Positions 43,477-55,041 of a stretch of 64,000 bases of DNA are shown piece after piece. Positions within the stretch are counted from its first letter, which is position 1; each line of letters begins with the position of its first letter. Where the stretch lies: NCBI GenBank assembly GCA_037447655.1, contig JBBHKE010001892.1, positions 19,924 to 83,923 on the forward strand, written 5' to 3'. A program made the translations under genes and the position numbers. Under the pieces are notes generated by a model. That model was given only the letters and a program-made list of their open reading frames with translations, was not told the DNA's origin and did not search any database. The DNA is from Zygnema cylindricum. Its lineage: Eukaryota > Streptophyta > Zygnematophyceae > Zygnematales > Zygnemataceae.

Positions 43477-43696
43477 TACACTGCTAATCGTCATAAGTGT
43501 TATTTTTTTTCTACCACTTAAACATCTTTTCTTTGTGCACACTTATCGGATTGTCAATCCGATAGGTGCTATTAGAAGGCAAGATTTTTAAGTTCCTATT
43601 GGCGGCCTCTGATTAAACAATCCGACAAGTGTGCTCGGAGATAGTTGTTTTAAGTAGCAAAAAAAAATGTTAACATTAATAATGATTAGCGGTGAA
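43477..43696. mobile_element. MITE, second type, copy 3
   Basis: Ends CACTGCTAATCGTCATAAG / AATGATTAGCGGTG, internal CCACTTAAACATCTTTTC and inverse. Confidence 0.65.
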
Positions 43697-44323
43697 GTGA
43701 ATAAGTCCGCAAGGGGGAAGCATGCGGAAAACGTTGAGGCGCTATCTTCCCTTTGTTTCCGAAACCAAACAAGACTAGAAGAACTTCAAGGCTACGAAGT
43801 ACAACACACAAAACACCTTGGTACAAAGAAAAATGTAGACCCGAATCAAATCCAAGCGTTTACGATGTACATTCCGGTTTGCTAAAACATTGGTAAGGGC
43901 TCTTGTCCCTCAGGCGCTGCATTAATCCTATGGACACCTTTACTGGTAATAATATTTTAATCACTTATCCATCAGGCTTTGCCAGCAAGACACCTTTAAT
44001 CACTTACCTATCAAGTCGTGCCAACAAGACACCTACTCGCATTTGTGTTTTATTGCGATTGGTGCCACGTAGGTTGTTGTTCAAATGTCGACAATAGTCA
44101 ACTATTTTAAAAGCAAAAAATCTCAACGTCGTATCTATACGACCAAATGTATATTAAAATATCTAGAAGCGTACGTGAATGTACAATTTCTACCTTCTGA
44201 TTTTGTAGTGCTGCACCAAAAGTGATGTGGTTCTTTTGAAAATTGCAATATGTACAAACGCACTACCATTTGTAATGTACATGGATGTCAATGGAGGCGT
44301 GAAAAGATATCCTTCAACAAATA
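43697..44323. other. Intergenic
   Basis: A 72-codon plus frame at 43667-43885 has no recognised motif. CATCAGGCTTTGCC.. and CTATCAAGTCGTGCC.. at about 43970-44030 are a short tandem duplication. Confidence 0.35.
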
Positions 44324-44398
44324 TTTTTTTGTCAAACAGGGTGGAATCAAATCCACCCAATCCTAAGGCACACGTCCTTAGCCACATGTAAGGTTGTT
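44324..44398 (-). ncRNA. tRNA-like or SINE-like sequence
   Basis: Minus strand: A-box TGGCTAAGGACG; hairpin CTAAGG...CCTTAG; T-arm-like GGGTGG-ATTTGATT-CCACCC; then an A-run (GACAAAAAAAT). B box imperfect. Fits a tRNA-derived SINE head or tRNA pseudogene better than a functional tRNA. Confidence 0.4.
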
Positions 44399-44916
44399 AC
44401 CTCACGTGCATCGTGGATCATATCTTACTTTTCTAAGTGTTCTAATCGTTCACGTAAAGTGTATGGCTAATGTCCTCCTCGAGGACACTTGAGGACACCA
44501 GCCGGACACTGGATAGAATGAGTGTTTGTTTCGAAAACACAAATAAGGACGGTCGTAGTTGTCACCCAAAAGTTTGGAGAAACTTAAAGGATCTCTAAGA
44601 AACATGTTTTGTAAAAAAAAAAAAAAAGGTACGGCTTTGTACGAAAAGGTGCATTTTTCGGTAAACGACCTCACTTTTAGCCTAAATAAATTTATGGCCA
44701 ATGAGAGACACTTGTGCGCCGCCCGATTTCGGACAAGGTGGATTCAAAATGCACCAAAATCAACTATAAATCTTTGTCGAAAGACATCCTGTCACGATCC
44801 TTTTGCCTTCCTTTTGCCCTTTGCGGCCTGCCACATTTTTTTTTTCATGCTTTTAGGTTGTCTGAAATATTTCGTGTGTACAATACCACAATGCACCGTA
44901 GGCTGGTACAAATTTT

Positions 44917-45677
44917 TAGTGTTGTGTATCAGTAAGGATTTACCGATAACCGATATGGACCTTTTTTCGGGTTCCTGATAATCGATATATTGGTACGATA
45001 TATCGACATCGGTCTTATCGCCGATGATTAGCCGATAATATCGGGTACTTATCGATACGTATAATGATAATAACTATCGGCGATAATCAGATGGACCGTT
45101 ACATATAAATGCCCAGACAAGCAACAGACGTCAGATTCCTGACGCGCAATGACTTTACTCCCTCGATTGGTAAAAAATCGAGATTATTCCTAATTTGAGG
45201 GGGTTTTCAAAAATTCCTGCTGCCAACATTTTTAAAATATGGCGTCTGGAAATGGCGGCAGTCTGACAAGTGTGTTCGTCTGCTTCTTTCAGTCTGTTCG
45301 TCTTTTTTTGGAAAAAGTTTGATTCAAAAATTTTACTATGTATTTTATATTTTTCGTTTCGACAGTATAGTTTTATAACAATAAAGTATTAACTTATGTT
45401 GTCCACGTTTATGTGCAGCGCTGTCCGTATAAATTTGTAGTTAAATAGATACGCGGAACAGATTCTTATACGTGGCATTCCACGCTATATAATGAAAATA
45501 ATATAATACAGTATGTTATATAGTACTATTGTACACATACTAATTTTTTTAAATGTTATCGCCGATATGGAATTTGTTGGTCCCAGACTGATATATCGAG
45601 ACCTCTGACCGTTCGATAGCCGATAACTATCGGTATCGGTGTTATCGCGATAAGTTTTTTACCGATACACAACACTA
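44917..45677. mobile_element. hAT-like element, TSD CAAATTTT
   Basis: TIRs TAGTGTTGTGTATC / GATACACAACACTA, 8-bp TSD CAAATTTT (44909-44916, 45678-45685), 761 bp. The interior has AT-rich CGATAT palindromes as in 38636-39479 but is diverged. Confidence 0.85.
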
Positions 45678-46099
45678 CAAATTTTCCATTTTGATTGTAC
45701 GCTTGAATAATCTTTGACGATTGCATACGTGGCATCCAAAATTTTGCCACGTATGTGGTAGTCCGCTTACTGTCACGATATGATGGAAACTTAGCCATCA
45801 TTACTGCGATATAATTCTTCGTACAAATCCGTACATATTACAAGCAACTCCTGATCGAGGAACGGCCTTAACCGTATTGCAATTTTGTTTTTCTTTTAAA
45901 ATCCGTTGCCCGCACGAGGCGCTTCGTTTCTAACAACTTTTTGTAAATTTGTTGTTTAGTAAGTTGTTGCCTAGAAGCTGCTTTGACATCTCCTAACCAA
46001 TGGCGTCACATGATTAGACTTTAAATGGTCGATGTCGACAATTCTTGATGGTCGATATAGTAATCCCTTATTATAAAACGCCTTACTATGGTTTTTACT

Positions 46100-46615
46100 G
46101 CTCGCCGTGAATCACTATTAGCGTTCATGACTCTAATTGAGGTACCCTGTTTTTTTCAGCAAATTCTCAAATAGAATTAATCATTCTAAATGTTTCTAAA
46201 CGTTATTTGAGGTACCCCATTAAATAGGGTACATAACTCTAATATAGTGTAATTTTAAATAGTGTGGTGTACGGTCTATCATATTTGTACCATTTTGTAC
46301 TTTTTAAAATCGAAAAGTACAGAAACAATATTGACGTTGTCGCGCTGACATGTAACTGCGTGAAAATTATCTGGCAAGTGCGGATGTCAAAAATACGCGA
46401 CGGCGTTCTATTTCAGCGATATTGTATTTGCACATATTTTAGTGTGAAGGTATTATGCGCCGACAATTATTACAAAGCTGTGTACAAATTAGAGTTAACG
46501 ATAAATTAGAATAAACTTTTTTTCCCAAAAAAATGAGATTCTCAAATAGCGTAATTGATGCTAATTGTTTCATTACGCTATCTATTTCATTACGCTAATA
46601 GCGATTCACGGTGTA
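46100..46615. mobile_element. MITE, CACCG family, mid-size form
   Basis: Left end decayed (CGCCGTGAATCACTATTAGCG), right CTAATAGCGATTCACGGTG-TA. Interior GAGGTACCC...GTACGGTCTATCATATT matches 47696-48265. Confidence 0.8.
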
Positions 46616-46664
46616 CTTCCCGACAATGAATCGGAAAAGTGAGGTCTGAGTGAGTCGAACCTTC

Positions 46665-47390
46665 CAAAAGCATTTTGTTGACCGTATTTATTGCAAGATT
46701 TACAGAATAAATCCTATCCAGCTGGCTGTCAGAGATCTTACCGACCAAGATCGAAACAGCCTGGATGATTCGAAAATCATTTGGCATGAGAAAATCTAAC
46801 TATTGTCCACATATACATGTGACGAATTCTGTCCACTGTAGCTATTGTAAGATCGGCAAGATCAATCAGGTCCAGCTGGCAGATATCTGGAATAAGATAC
46901 GAACGGCCAGGATCTTCAGAAATTCATTTGGATTCCTCTAACCTCCTTTTTGTCAGCATTAGCGCGGCCAGCCATCGGGAGTCAGGACTGTAGGAATCAA
47001 GTGGCTCTAAGGATCAAGCGGCTAACCTGGTTGGCCAGCAGCCTGTGGAAGATTTGGAGACTGCATATTTTGTCTGCCCGAATCTGAGAGCTGATCACCT
47101 TTCTGGTCAAACGTGTGGAAGCTTTTGCGACAAACGAGCGGCTATCCAGACTGGCATACAAGGATGCCAGGTGGCAGAAGCCGAGGGCGGAGTCACGCCT
47201 CAGCAGCAAGGATTGTCGAGTGTACAATATGGCCCTCCAGGTACGGTCACGATTCACTGCGTCACAAGGCAGCCTAGCTCGTCAGCAGCCACTCTCGTCC
47301 AGCTTTGCTAGCTATTATAATTTGTCGGCGATGTAGCCGACAGAATCTCGTGGTTTCAGTGAACATCATTAAAGTGATTGTCCCAATTAA
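46665..47390. repeat. Unknown dispersed repeat, copy 2 (uninterrupted)
   Basis: Collinear with 34665-37215 after removing LTR C2 and a MITE. No ORF of note and no terminal repeats seen. Confidence 0.65.
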
Positions 47391-47695
47391 AACAAAATAC
47401 AATCGTTTATCTTATCGTAAGGAATAGCACCGTAGGAGTGAATTCAACCAGGAGGTTACTCCATGCAAAGAGTGTAAGGGTATGTCTCCATGTACTTCTA
47501 ACTTAGCGAACTTACTTTGTATTTTTATCGCGGATTCGTCGGACCCAGTTTTCAAGTGTCCCTATGTGTAACAACGAAATCGTAACATACCATTTGGACG
47601 ATTGTATACGTCGGCATTACTTGTGACGGTTGTCAACGTCTACAATCTGTGATGACGCACGTTGTTTCTGCTTTGCCCTTTTTCATTCTAGTCGC

Positions 47696-48265
47696 TACAC
47701 CGTGAATCGCAATTAGCGTTCATGACTCTAATTGAGGTACCCTGTTTTTTTCGGCATATTCTCAAATAGAATTAATCATTCTAAATGTTTCTAAACGTTA
47801 TTAGAGGTACCCCATTAAATAGGGTACATAACTCTTATATAGTGCCATTTTTAATATTGTGGTGTACGGTCTATCATATTCATACCATTGTGTACTTTTT
47901 GAAATAGAAAAGTACAAAAACAGCATTGACGTTGTCGCGCTGACATGTAACTGAGTGAAAGTTATCCGGCACTTGCGGATGTCATAATTACGCGACGGTG
48001 TACAATTTCAGCGATATTGTACATGCACATATTTTAGCGAGACGATATTATGTGCCGACAATTATTACGGCGTGCGATTTCAGCGATATTGTACATGCAC
48101 ATATTTTAGTGTGACAATATTATGCGCCGACAATTATTACAAAGCTGTGTACAATTAAGAGTTAACGATAAATTAGAAAAAACATTTTTTCCCTAAAAAA
48201 TGAGATTCTCAAATAGCGTAAATGATGCTAATTGTTTCATTGCGCTAATGGCGATTCACGGTGTA
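47696..48265. mobile_element. MITE, CACCG family, mid-size form
   Basis: TA-CACCGTGAATCGCAATTAGCG ... CTAATGGCGATTCACGGTG-TA. Contains an internal ~80-bp duplication (TTTCAGCGATATTGTACATGCACATATTTTAG twice) absent from 46100-46615. Confidence 0.85.
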
Positions 48266-49860
48266 GTGTTGGGTATCGAGGACCTCTTGCCGATATTCAA
48301 TATATATCGAAATTTAGGTATCCGACAGAGGTCGCAAACGGTCAACCGAAATCGTGACCGACCGTTAACCGACCACCCGAGCCGGATCCGGAACGGATTC
48401 GGTTGCCAAATTTTGAGGGCCAGGCGGTTGCGGCCGGTTGATTCTCCAGAAAAAAAAACGGTAGGTTAAGGTCGGTCAACCAAAAAACCAAAAAAAATGA
48501 ACATTTTGTACTGTCCATACAATCCAACATTATTGTACTTTGTACTTTTTGGTATCATGGAAGTACGTGACATCATGATTAGCGTCGCAAATCTGACACG
48601 GTACTAACACTATTCATTTCGCAAATCTTAGGGAACGAGACAAAGCGTCGCAAATCTGACACGGTAGTACACTATTCATTTCGCAAATCTTAGGGAACAC
48701 GACAAAGCGTCGCAAATCTGACACCTTAGTAACACTAGTCATTTCACAAATCTTAGGCAACGCGACAAAGCGTCGCAAATCTGACACGTTAGTAACACTA
48801 TTCATTTCACAAATCTAAGGGAACCCGACAAATCGTAATCATTGGCTTATTCATCCGTCGTACATAGGTTAATTTTGTACTATTTTGGTTACGGGCGGGC
48901 ACGGTTAGTCGCGAGAAATCGAGTTTCGGTTAACTTTTATTTTCCTATCGACGGTCGGTTAACGGTTAACAATTTTGAAGCGTGACATAACCCAGTCGGG
49001 CGTCGGTTACTCAGATTTTGAAAAAAAAAAAACGGTCGGTTTCGGTTATGTAAAATTTTGACTTTTGCGACCTCTGGTACCGGATAATCCATATATCGCT
49101 TTGATATATCAAAAATCAGAATATTGCGATGTATCGCCGATAGATCGTATCGCCAATGTATCGAGGCATTTAAAAAAAAATGAAAATTTTCACAAGTCTC
49201 CAAAGTCACGTGCCTTCGGACATGATGACCGTAAAATCTTTGCCGAAAAGAAATACGGTTTTTTCTTGAAAGTCAGCAGAGTGAAGGAGATCTCTGAGGT
49301 ACATTGACGCGGTACACTTGCGAAGTACACGTATATAATACGCAAGTTCGGATTTCCACGCGAAAATGGTCGGTTCTCAAATCTTTGACGATTTTAGAGA
49401 TTTGATCGTCAACTTACAAGGAACCACTCAAATCAAAACGCGTATGTAAAAACTTGTTTACAGAAGATAAACGATGTTAACCGAGGCCTGTGTAATTCAT
49501 AAATTTTGTTGTCCGTAATATTACAAAGACCTCCTTAAGTAACCATACCCCAAATAAGTAATTATATGAATTCCAAAATTTGTGTTTTTTTGTAAGATAC
49601 ATTTTGTGGCGTCTACCTTTAAAGTCACAGAACAAAAATCACGTCGTACGCGGCGTATGAGACAATTTGTTTTTTTCTCGAAAATAACATATTATATTAA
49701 AATATAAAATATTAAATTTAAAAATATTATATATCGCGATATATAGCGCGATGATTTATGTTGGTCTCGGTACGATATATCGAGGAGTTTGCTCAATCGA
49801 TATTCAATATATTGAATACCGAAATTATTGTGATATGAATTTACCCGATGCCTAACACTA
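48264..49860. mobile_element. hAT-like element with another hAT-like element inside
   Basis: TAGTGTTGGGTATCGAGG ... CCTAACACTA, related to 38636-39479 (shares GAAAGTCAGCAGAGTGAAGG). No matching 8-bp TSD because MITEs abut both ends. Confidence 0.75.
48326..49076. mobile_element. Nested hAT-like element, degenerate TSD
   Basis: CAGAGGTCGCAAACGG ... TTTTGCGACCTCTG, flanks GTATCCGA / GTACCGGA (6 of 8). Has four ~62-bp tandem units at 48582-48835, where its relative at 39927 has two. Confidence 0.8.
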
Positions 49861-50060
49861 CACTTTGAATCGTTATTAGCCTTATGTACTCTATATCGGC
49901 ACCCCAAAATTTTGACATTGATACCTTTAATTGAATAACTTACACTATTCAAGGACGTGGACCATAATCTGCCACGTCTCGTGGCACTAAATTAGAATGC
50001 ATGACGCTATTTTTTTCTTTACTCTAAAATTTCTTTAGTCTAATAACGATTCACGGTGTA
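49859..50060. mobile_element. MITE, CACCG family
   Basis: TA-CACTTTGAATCGTTATTAG ... CTAATAACGATTCACGGTG-TA. Confidence 0.75.
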
Positions 50061-50640
50061 CTAGTCGCCTTCGTCTCTGGTGATAATGATAATTGATTGT
50101 CGATTGTTTTTGTCTAAGATTGTGAGTCGTTGAGTGATGTGAGTTTTGATTGGCTTTGTTATGTTCCAATTTTGATGTAATGAAAAGAGACATGTTGGTA
50201 CAATCCTATTTGTTGTATTTCACGTGGTTGTAATGGTAACGATTCGCGGTGTACACTATTGCACTGTACGGTACAATACAACTGTCGATCGTAGAGAATC
50301 TGCAAATTGGTGAAAGCCAGAAAGTACATATTTTCAATACGCTCGGCCGCCGTGCATCGCGCCGTGCTGGTTTTTTCAACATGGACATCAGCTTCAACAG
50401 GCGAACGGAACAGACTATTTCTAGCGTGTTTGTATTATTTTTGTGTAAATACACCACGAATTGTTTTTAGTGTTTATTTTACTAATTCAGTACCCGTAAA
50501 TGCTGAGCCTCAAACATAAAATAGGATTAGTATTTCTATTTTTTTCCTTTACGTTAATGTAGGTACGGTTTATATAGTATCGATGCTACAGATTTGGGTA
50601 GTTATTAAATAGTAATTACCATGCAGTACATCGTGAATCG
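50061..50640. other. Dispersed repeat pieces
   Basis: 50075-50232 is the inverse of 22893-23060. 50236-50254 and 50625-50645 are single CACCG-type ends (GATTCGCGGTG-TA; TA-CATCGTGAATCGCTATTA). Confidence 0.5.
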
Positions 50641-51404
50641 CTATTACTCTATTAGGGCTGATGTTTTCTGCTTTACGGTTGACACTATTGAACGTCGCTA
50701 TTGTTAAATTTCAATCCCACGGCAGAAATAAATCATTGTATATAATTTATGTCAATTGAAACAAAATAAATGTATGATAAATAAAAACCATATGGGAGCA
50801 CAATCGTCCACTAAAACAAGAAGAAGAAATGAAATGACAAACTAAATCGTATCATGCGTCAGAAATCAACATCTAATAAACATATTTCATGAAAAAGAAA
50901 AAATTTTACGCTAAATACTCGTATGTTACGGGTTTATTAATTATTTGCCATCGAAATCCATGGCGGAAAGGTTCATGTATGTAAGGATGACGAAGACAAG
51001 TGGATGGTTTAATTCACGTTTTGTTCATGTAGGGTGTTTGATCAAGCGTAAAATTTTCACATTAATTTGAGCGTTCGATCTCAATATAATGAACGATATG
51101 AATGAAAGGACTGGATATATCACATAGTATTAACTATTTTTAATGTTAAATCTAGAATACACATTAAACCATTAACATTGTCCAACCATTATTCGTTAAA
51201 ACAGAATACTAATGGTTTTTGTTTTTTTTTATATTAAGATGTTGCATGTATATATTTTATCAATACAAAACATTACAAAAGAAGAAAACAAAAAAAAAAG
51301 ACAAACAAAATATATAACCACAATACAACCTTGATCACATAACAAAAACGAAAGAAAAAAATGAAAACAGTAAGAAAAAAAGAAGAAACATCAGACTTAA
51401 CTAG
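50641..51404. other. AT-rich intergenic
   Basis: Nothing recognised. Confidence 0.4.
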
Positions 51405-51941
51405 GATTCAACCAACTTAGTCCAAAGACACAGAAGGTTGGAACAACATCACTATCAGCTCGATGGTTGACTAACACTACAAACACGTATTTTCTTTTAT
51501 TTTTTATTATAGTTAGAATATGCTGATTACTTTAAGTACTTTTTTTTTTATGAAGCACTTTAGTCGAAGACCCAGATGGTTGCAAAAACACATTATCAGC
51601 TCAAAGGCTGATTAACATTAGAATCACTTATTATTTATTAATTTTCGTTTTTTGTTATAGTAGATTGATTACTTTGAGTACTTTGTTTTTCTTTTTCTTT
51701 TTTTGTGATCAACCAACTTAGTCTTAAGACTTAGAAGGTTGCATAAACATCACTATCAGCTTGGAGGCTGACCAACATTACAAACACTTGTATACATTCA
51801 TAATATTTGTTTGTTAGATTACATTGTTCCTTTGAATAAATTTTTTTTTTGTTTTTTCGATCAACCAATTTAGTCAAAAGACCAAAAAAGTTTATGAACA
51901 TCATTATCAGCTCAAAGGCTGACCAACATTACAAACATTGG
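51405..51941. repeat. Tandem array, ~150-bp unit, about four copies
   Basis: Units start near 51405, 51556, 51708 and 51858 (CAACTTAGTC...AGGTTG...ATCATTATCAGCTCAAAGGCTGACCAACATTACAAACA). A decayed further unit follows element B at about 58236 (GACCAACATTACAGACATTG). Confidence 0.75.
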
Positions 51942-52832
51942 TGTTGAAAAGAGGTAATTAATAGTTCACTTCCCTATTTTAGTTTCGCTTTAAAGAAAGA
52001 GAGTGAGGACCAAAGGCGCGCCATGGCTGCTGCCATATTTAGAAAGTGGCAGTTTTTGCAGTTTAGGGTATTTTGGCTAAAATGATGCCTAGGTCTAGAT
52101 TTGCACCTATGGCCTCTAAATTATTTATAGCCTTACGCCTTAACCATTAAGGCGTTACGAAACGATACACGTGACGGGTTTCATAAATATATAAACATTA
52201 ACGCAACAGCTAATTAACAGCAGACTAACCAAAAGGAGCAATTTCTGCATGTACGCGAATCTGAACCGTGTAAAATATGTTTTGATCGGACGGCCGGCAT
52301 TATAGCCGCCACGCGAAGTGAGCTTTTTGGCGGCATACGGATATAGCGTCACGGGGTGCCACGTGGCGCCACATTATTTGATACCGGAGAAGATGGGAGG
52401 AGGAACCATGGCTTCCGATATGACAGGTGTCACCTTGTAGACCTTGTCGTACAATGGTTGTACAATAAGTACATCGCCCATTGTACCTTCTTGTACTTTA
52501 TAGTGTTCCTATTGGACTAGGGTTTAATAGTAGGTAGTCGTGAGTAGGCAGACCGAGACTTAGTAATATTTAGGTACTTCTCTCTCTAAGAGAGCTTGTA
52601 ACTATAAAGGTCATCTTTGACCAGCCATAACTTACTGCTCGGGTGAGCAAATTCAGTAATTCTTTTTGCGTTTGACTCAGGGGAGTCTTTTCCTCACAAG
52701 TGTGAGAGTGGTCAGAATATTTGTGTGCCTGGGTGGCACTTATTCAGCGGGAAAGTAGAAGGGGCAAATATTATCCTAGAGGCTTTACATAGGCTGCTCA
52801 TTCTGTGGGTCAATGGAGACCACAGAATTTCA
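51942..52832 (+). repeat. 5' LTR of B
   Basis: Hairpins TGCTC-GGGT-GAGCA (52636-52649), GACTC-AGGG-GAGTC (52674-52687), CTCAC-AAGT-GTGAG (52693-52706), GTGCC-TGGGT-GGCAC (52725-52739), terminal hairpin 52800-52828 with ATG at 52813. GCCATGGC palindrome 52020-52027. Confidence 0.95.
52079..52160 (-). promoter_or_regulatory. Antisense tRNA-like module in B 5' LTR
   Basis: A-box-like TGGTTAAGGCG inside hairpin GCCTTAA-TGG-TTAAGGC. B box damaged (GGTGCAAATC). TTTT at the 52079-52082 complement. Confidence 0.55.
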
Positions 52833-54120
52833 CGTTATGGGCCCACCCTCTAGGGTGCCAATATTTGATGGATCAGACTTTCTTAATTGGGAAATGATGA
52901 TGGAGGGAGAACTATTTGAGAAGCATCTATGGGGCATAGTGTCTGGACAAATTCGATGCCCACCACCACCTGGGTTTGGAGGGACACGTTTTTCTGGCAC
53001 CTCCGCCTCTACAGTTGGTAGAACAGCTGCCACCATCACCGAGGATGAAGATGAGGAAGGAGAAGAGATTGTCATGGAAGGAGAAAAAGAAGGAGTTGCA
53101 ACTCAAGTAACACCATTGCCGAAGGCGATACCGGCAGCAGCACCACCAGCAACAACGACAAGGGTTCAGACCGAAAGATCATAGTATGAAAAGTGGAACT
53201 ACAAAGACAAGGTTGCTAAGCTCTTAATTCTTAAAAGTGTAGCAAAGGGCATTGCCATTCCCCTTATGCATGTCAAATCGTCATCTCAGATTTGGATATC
53301 ACTAGTTAACAAATATAAGAGTGGATCATTGCAGCAGCAACAGTTGGCAGAAAATAAGATTGCAGCTTATACTTATAAGGGAGGAAGTATGGATAATTAT
53401 TGAAATGATTTAGGAGCATTGTTTGGAGAGTTAGAGAGTGCAGGTAACTCATGGTCTGAGAGACAAAGAGTGAACACATTAATGATGAAACTACCTGAAG
53501 AGTATGAGAATATCATTAACCGATTGCAGGACATAGGAGATAGCAATTGGAATTGGGATGACACTGTGGGAATGATTTTAGTGAAAGAAAGCACCATAGA
53601 GCTTAGGAGAGGGAGTCCAAGTGTTCAAGCATTGTCTGCAGGAGCTGATTGGCGGAAGCGTGATGAGGGGAGAGGGAAAGATCCTTATCGAAACTTTGGT
53701 GGAAGAGGACAAGGAGGTGGCAGATTTGATAGACAGGGGAGAGGAACTTCTCGAGGAGGATTATGTCACTTCTGCAAGAAACCGGGACACTATATGGCAG
53801 ATTGTGTCAGACTTGCAGATCTTCGACTGAAAGATGGTCAAGGAACCTCAAAGGACGGAGGAAAGAAAAAGGCTTTCCTGACTCAAGTTCTTGATGAGGA
53901 AGTGGAAGAAAAAACTGAACCTGAAGAGGAGCTTGAGGAGCTTCTCCTTAATCCGAAAAACACTGAAAAACATGTCGACATTCCACGGAGACAAAAGTGT
54001 GCTTTTGGAGGTAAGAGGGATCCACCCGAGGATGGGTGGATCATAGACTCAGGGGCTTCAATGCATATGTGCAAAGATAAGCGGTGGTTCACTAAACTGA
54101 GAAAGATCCCAACAGTTTAG
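52813..54120 (+). pseudogene. B gag and protease, two internal stops
   Basis: The frame begins METTEFHVMGPPSRVPIFDG: the first ATG is in the LTR, the second (52837) in the PBS. Stops at 53182 (TAG) and 53401 (TGA) interrupt an otherwise same-frame gag with capsid block (QRVNTLMMKLPEEYENIINR), Arg/Gly-rich segment, CCHC zinc knuckle CHFCKKPGHYMADC, acidic linker, and protease motif WIIDSGASMHMC. It ends at TAG 54118. Gag would coat the RNA; protease would cut the polyprotein. Confidence 0.9.
52833..52847 (+). promoter_or_regulatory. Primer-binding site of B, overlaps gag ATG
   Basis: CGTTATGGGCCCACC; 14 of 15 nt fit the anticodon arm of plant initiator tRNA-Met. ATG at 52837. Confidence 0.75.
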
Positions 54121-55041
54121 ATAGAGTACGGAGATGGTAGAGTAGAAACCACAAGTCTTGTTGGAACTGTTGACTTGAAGGTTCTAGTTGATGGAAAGGC
54201 CTCAATTGTAACACTCTCAGACGTTCTTTACATTCCACAACTTATTAAAAACCTAGTCTCAAAAGCTGTCCTAGATGAAAAGGAGTTTGAAACAGGAACT
54301 AGGAAAGGAATCTTCACAGCAAGCTTTGATAATGAGGTGTATTTCATAGCTGAGAAGGGCAGTCAAGGAATGTTCAGAATTATACTTTGCAATGAAAAGA
54401 GTGTTCTCTACTCGTGTGCAAGTGAGATGATGCTTTGGCATAAAAGGTTGGGGCATGTGCATCTAGATAGATTAAAGAAAATGAAGAAAAAGGGAATAGT
54501 GGAGGGTATTACTTTTGAAGATGATGAGACCTTTGATGATTGTAGTGGATGTGCCCAAGGGAAGATTCATAGACTTCCATTTCCAAAGGCAACCACATTT
54601 AGGAGAGAGAAAGTATTAGATCTAGTTCACACTGATGTTTGGGGACCTGCTAGGTTTGCTTCTCATGGGGGGAAGAGATGGATGTTAACTATCACAGATG
54701 ATTGGTCTAGATACACGAAGGTATACTTTCTCAGACATAAGTCAGAGGTATTAAGATGTTTCAAAGAGTATAAAGTATGGAGTGAAAAGCTACATGAAAC
54801 CTCAATAAAAGAGATAAGAAGTGATAATGGGAAAGAATACACCTCAAGGGATTTTGAAGAATATCTTAAAGAAGAAGGAATTCATCATGAGAAAACTGTT
54901 CCCTATAATCCGGAACAAAATGGAGTAGCAGAAAGAGTGAATAGAACTTTAGGAGATATGTCCAGAAGTATGTTAAGTGATAAGAGGATAGGGCTGCAGT
55001 TTTGGGCTGAGTCTATGAACTATGCTAATTTCATCAAAAAA
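54121..55041 (+). pseudogene. B pre-integrase and integrase core
   Basis: Same frame as gag-protease after TAG 54118. GAG-pre-integrase MMLWHKRLGHVHLDRLKKM, zinc site DCSGCAQGKIHRLPF, catalytic Asp in VHTDVWGPA, Asp in RSDNGKEY, Glu in EQNGVAERVNRTL. It ends at a TAG created by one extra A in a run (55037-55042), which shifts the frame. Confidence 0.92.

Noticed and set aside
51405-51941. CRISPR array from regular repeats
   Set aside because: Units are ~150 bp, diverged, without unique spacers, in eukaryotic DNA.
52155-52352. 65-codon minus ORF identical at 57477-57674 with a membrane-like segment
   Set aside because: LTR duplicate of B; identity is explained by the LTR pair.
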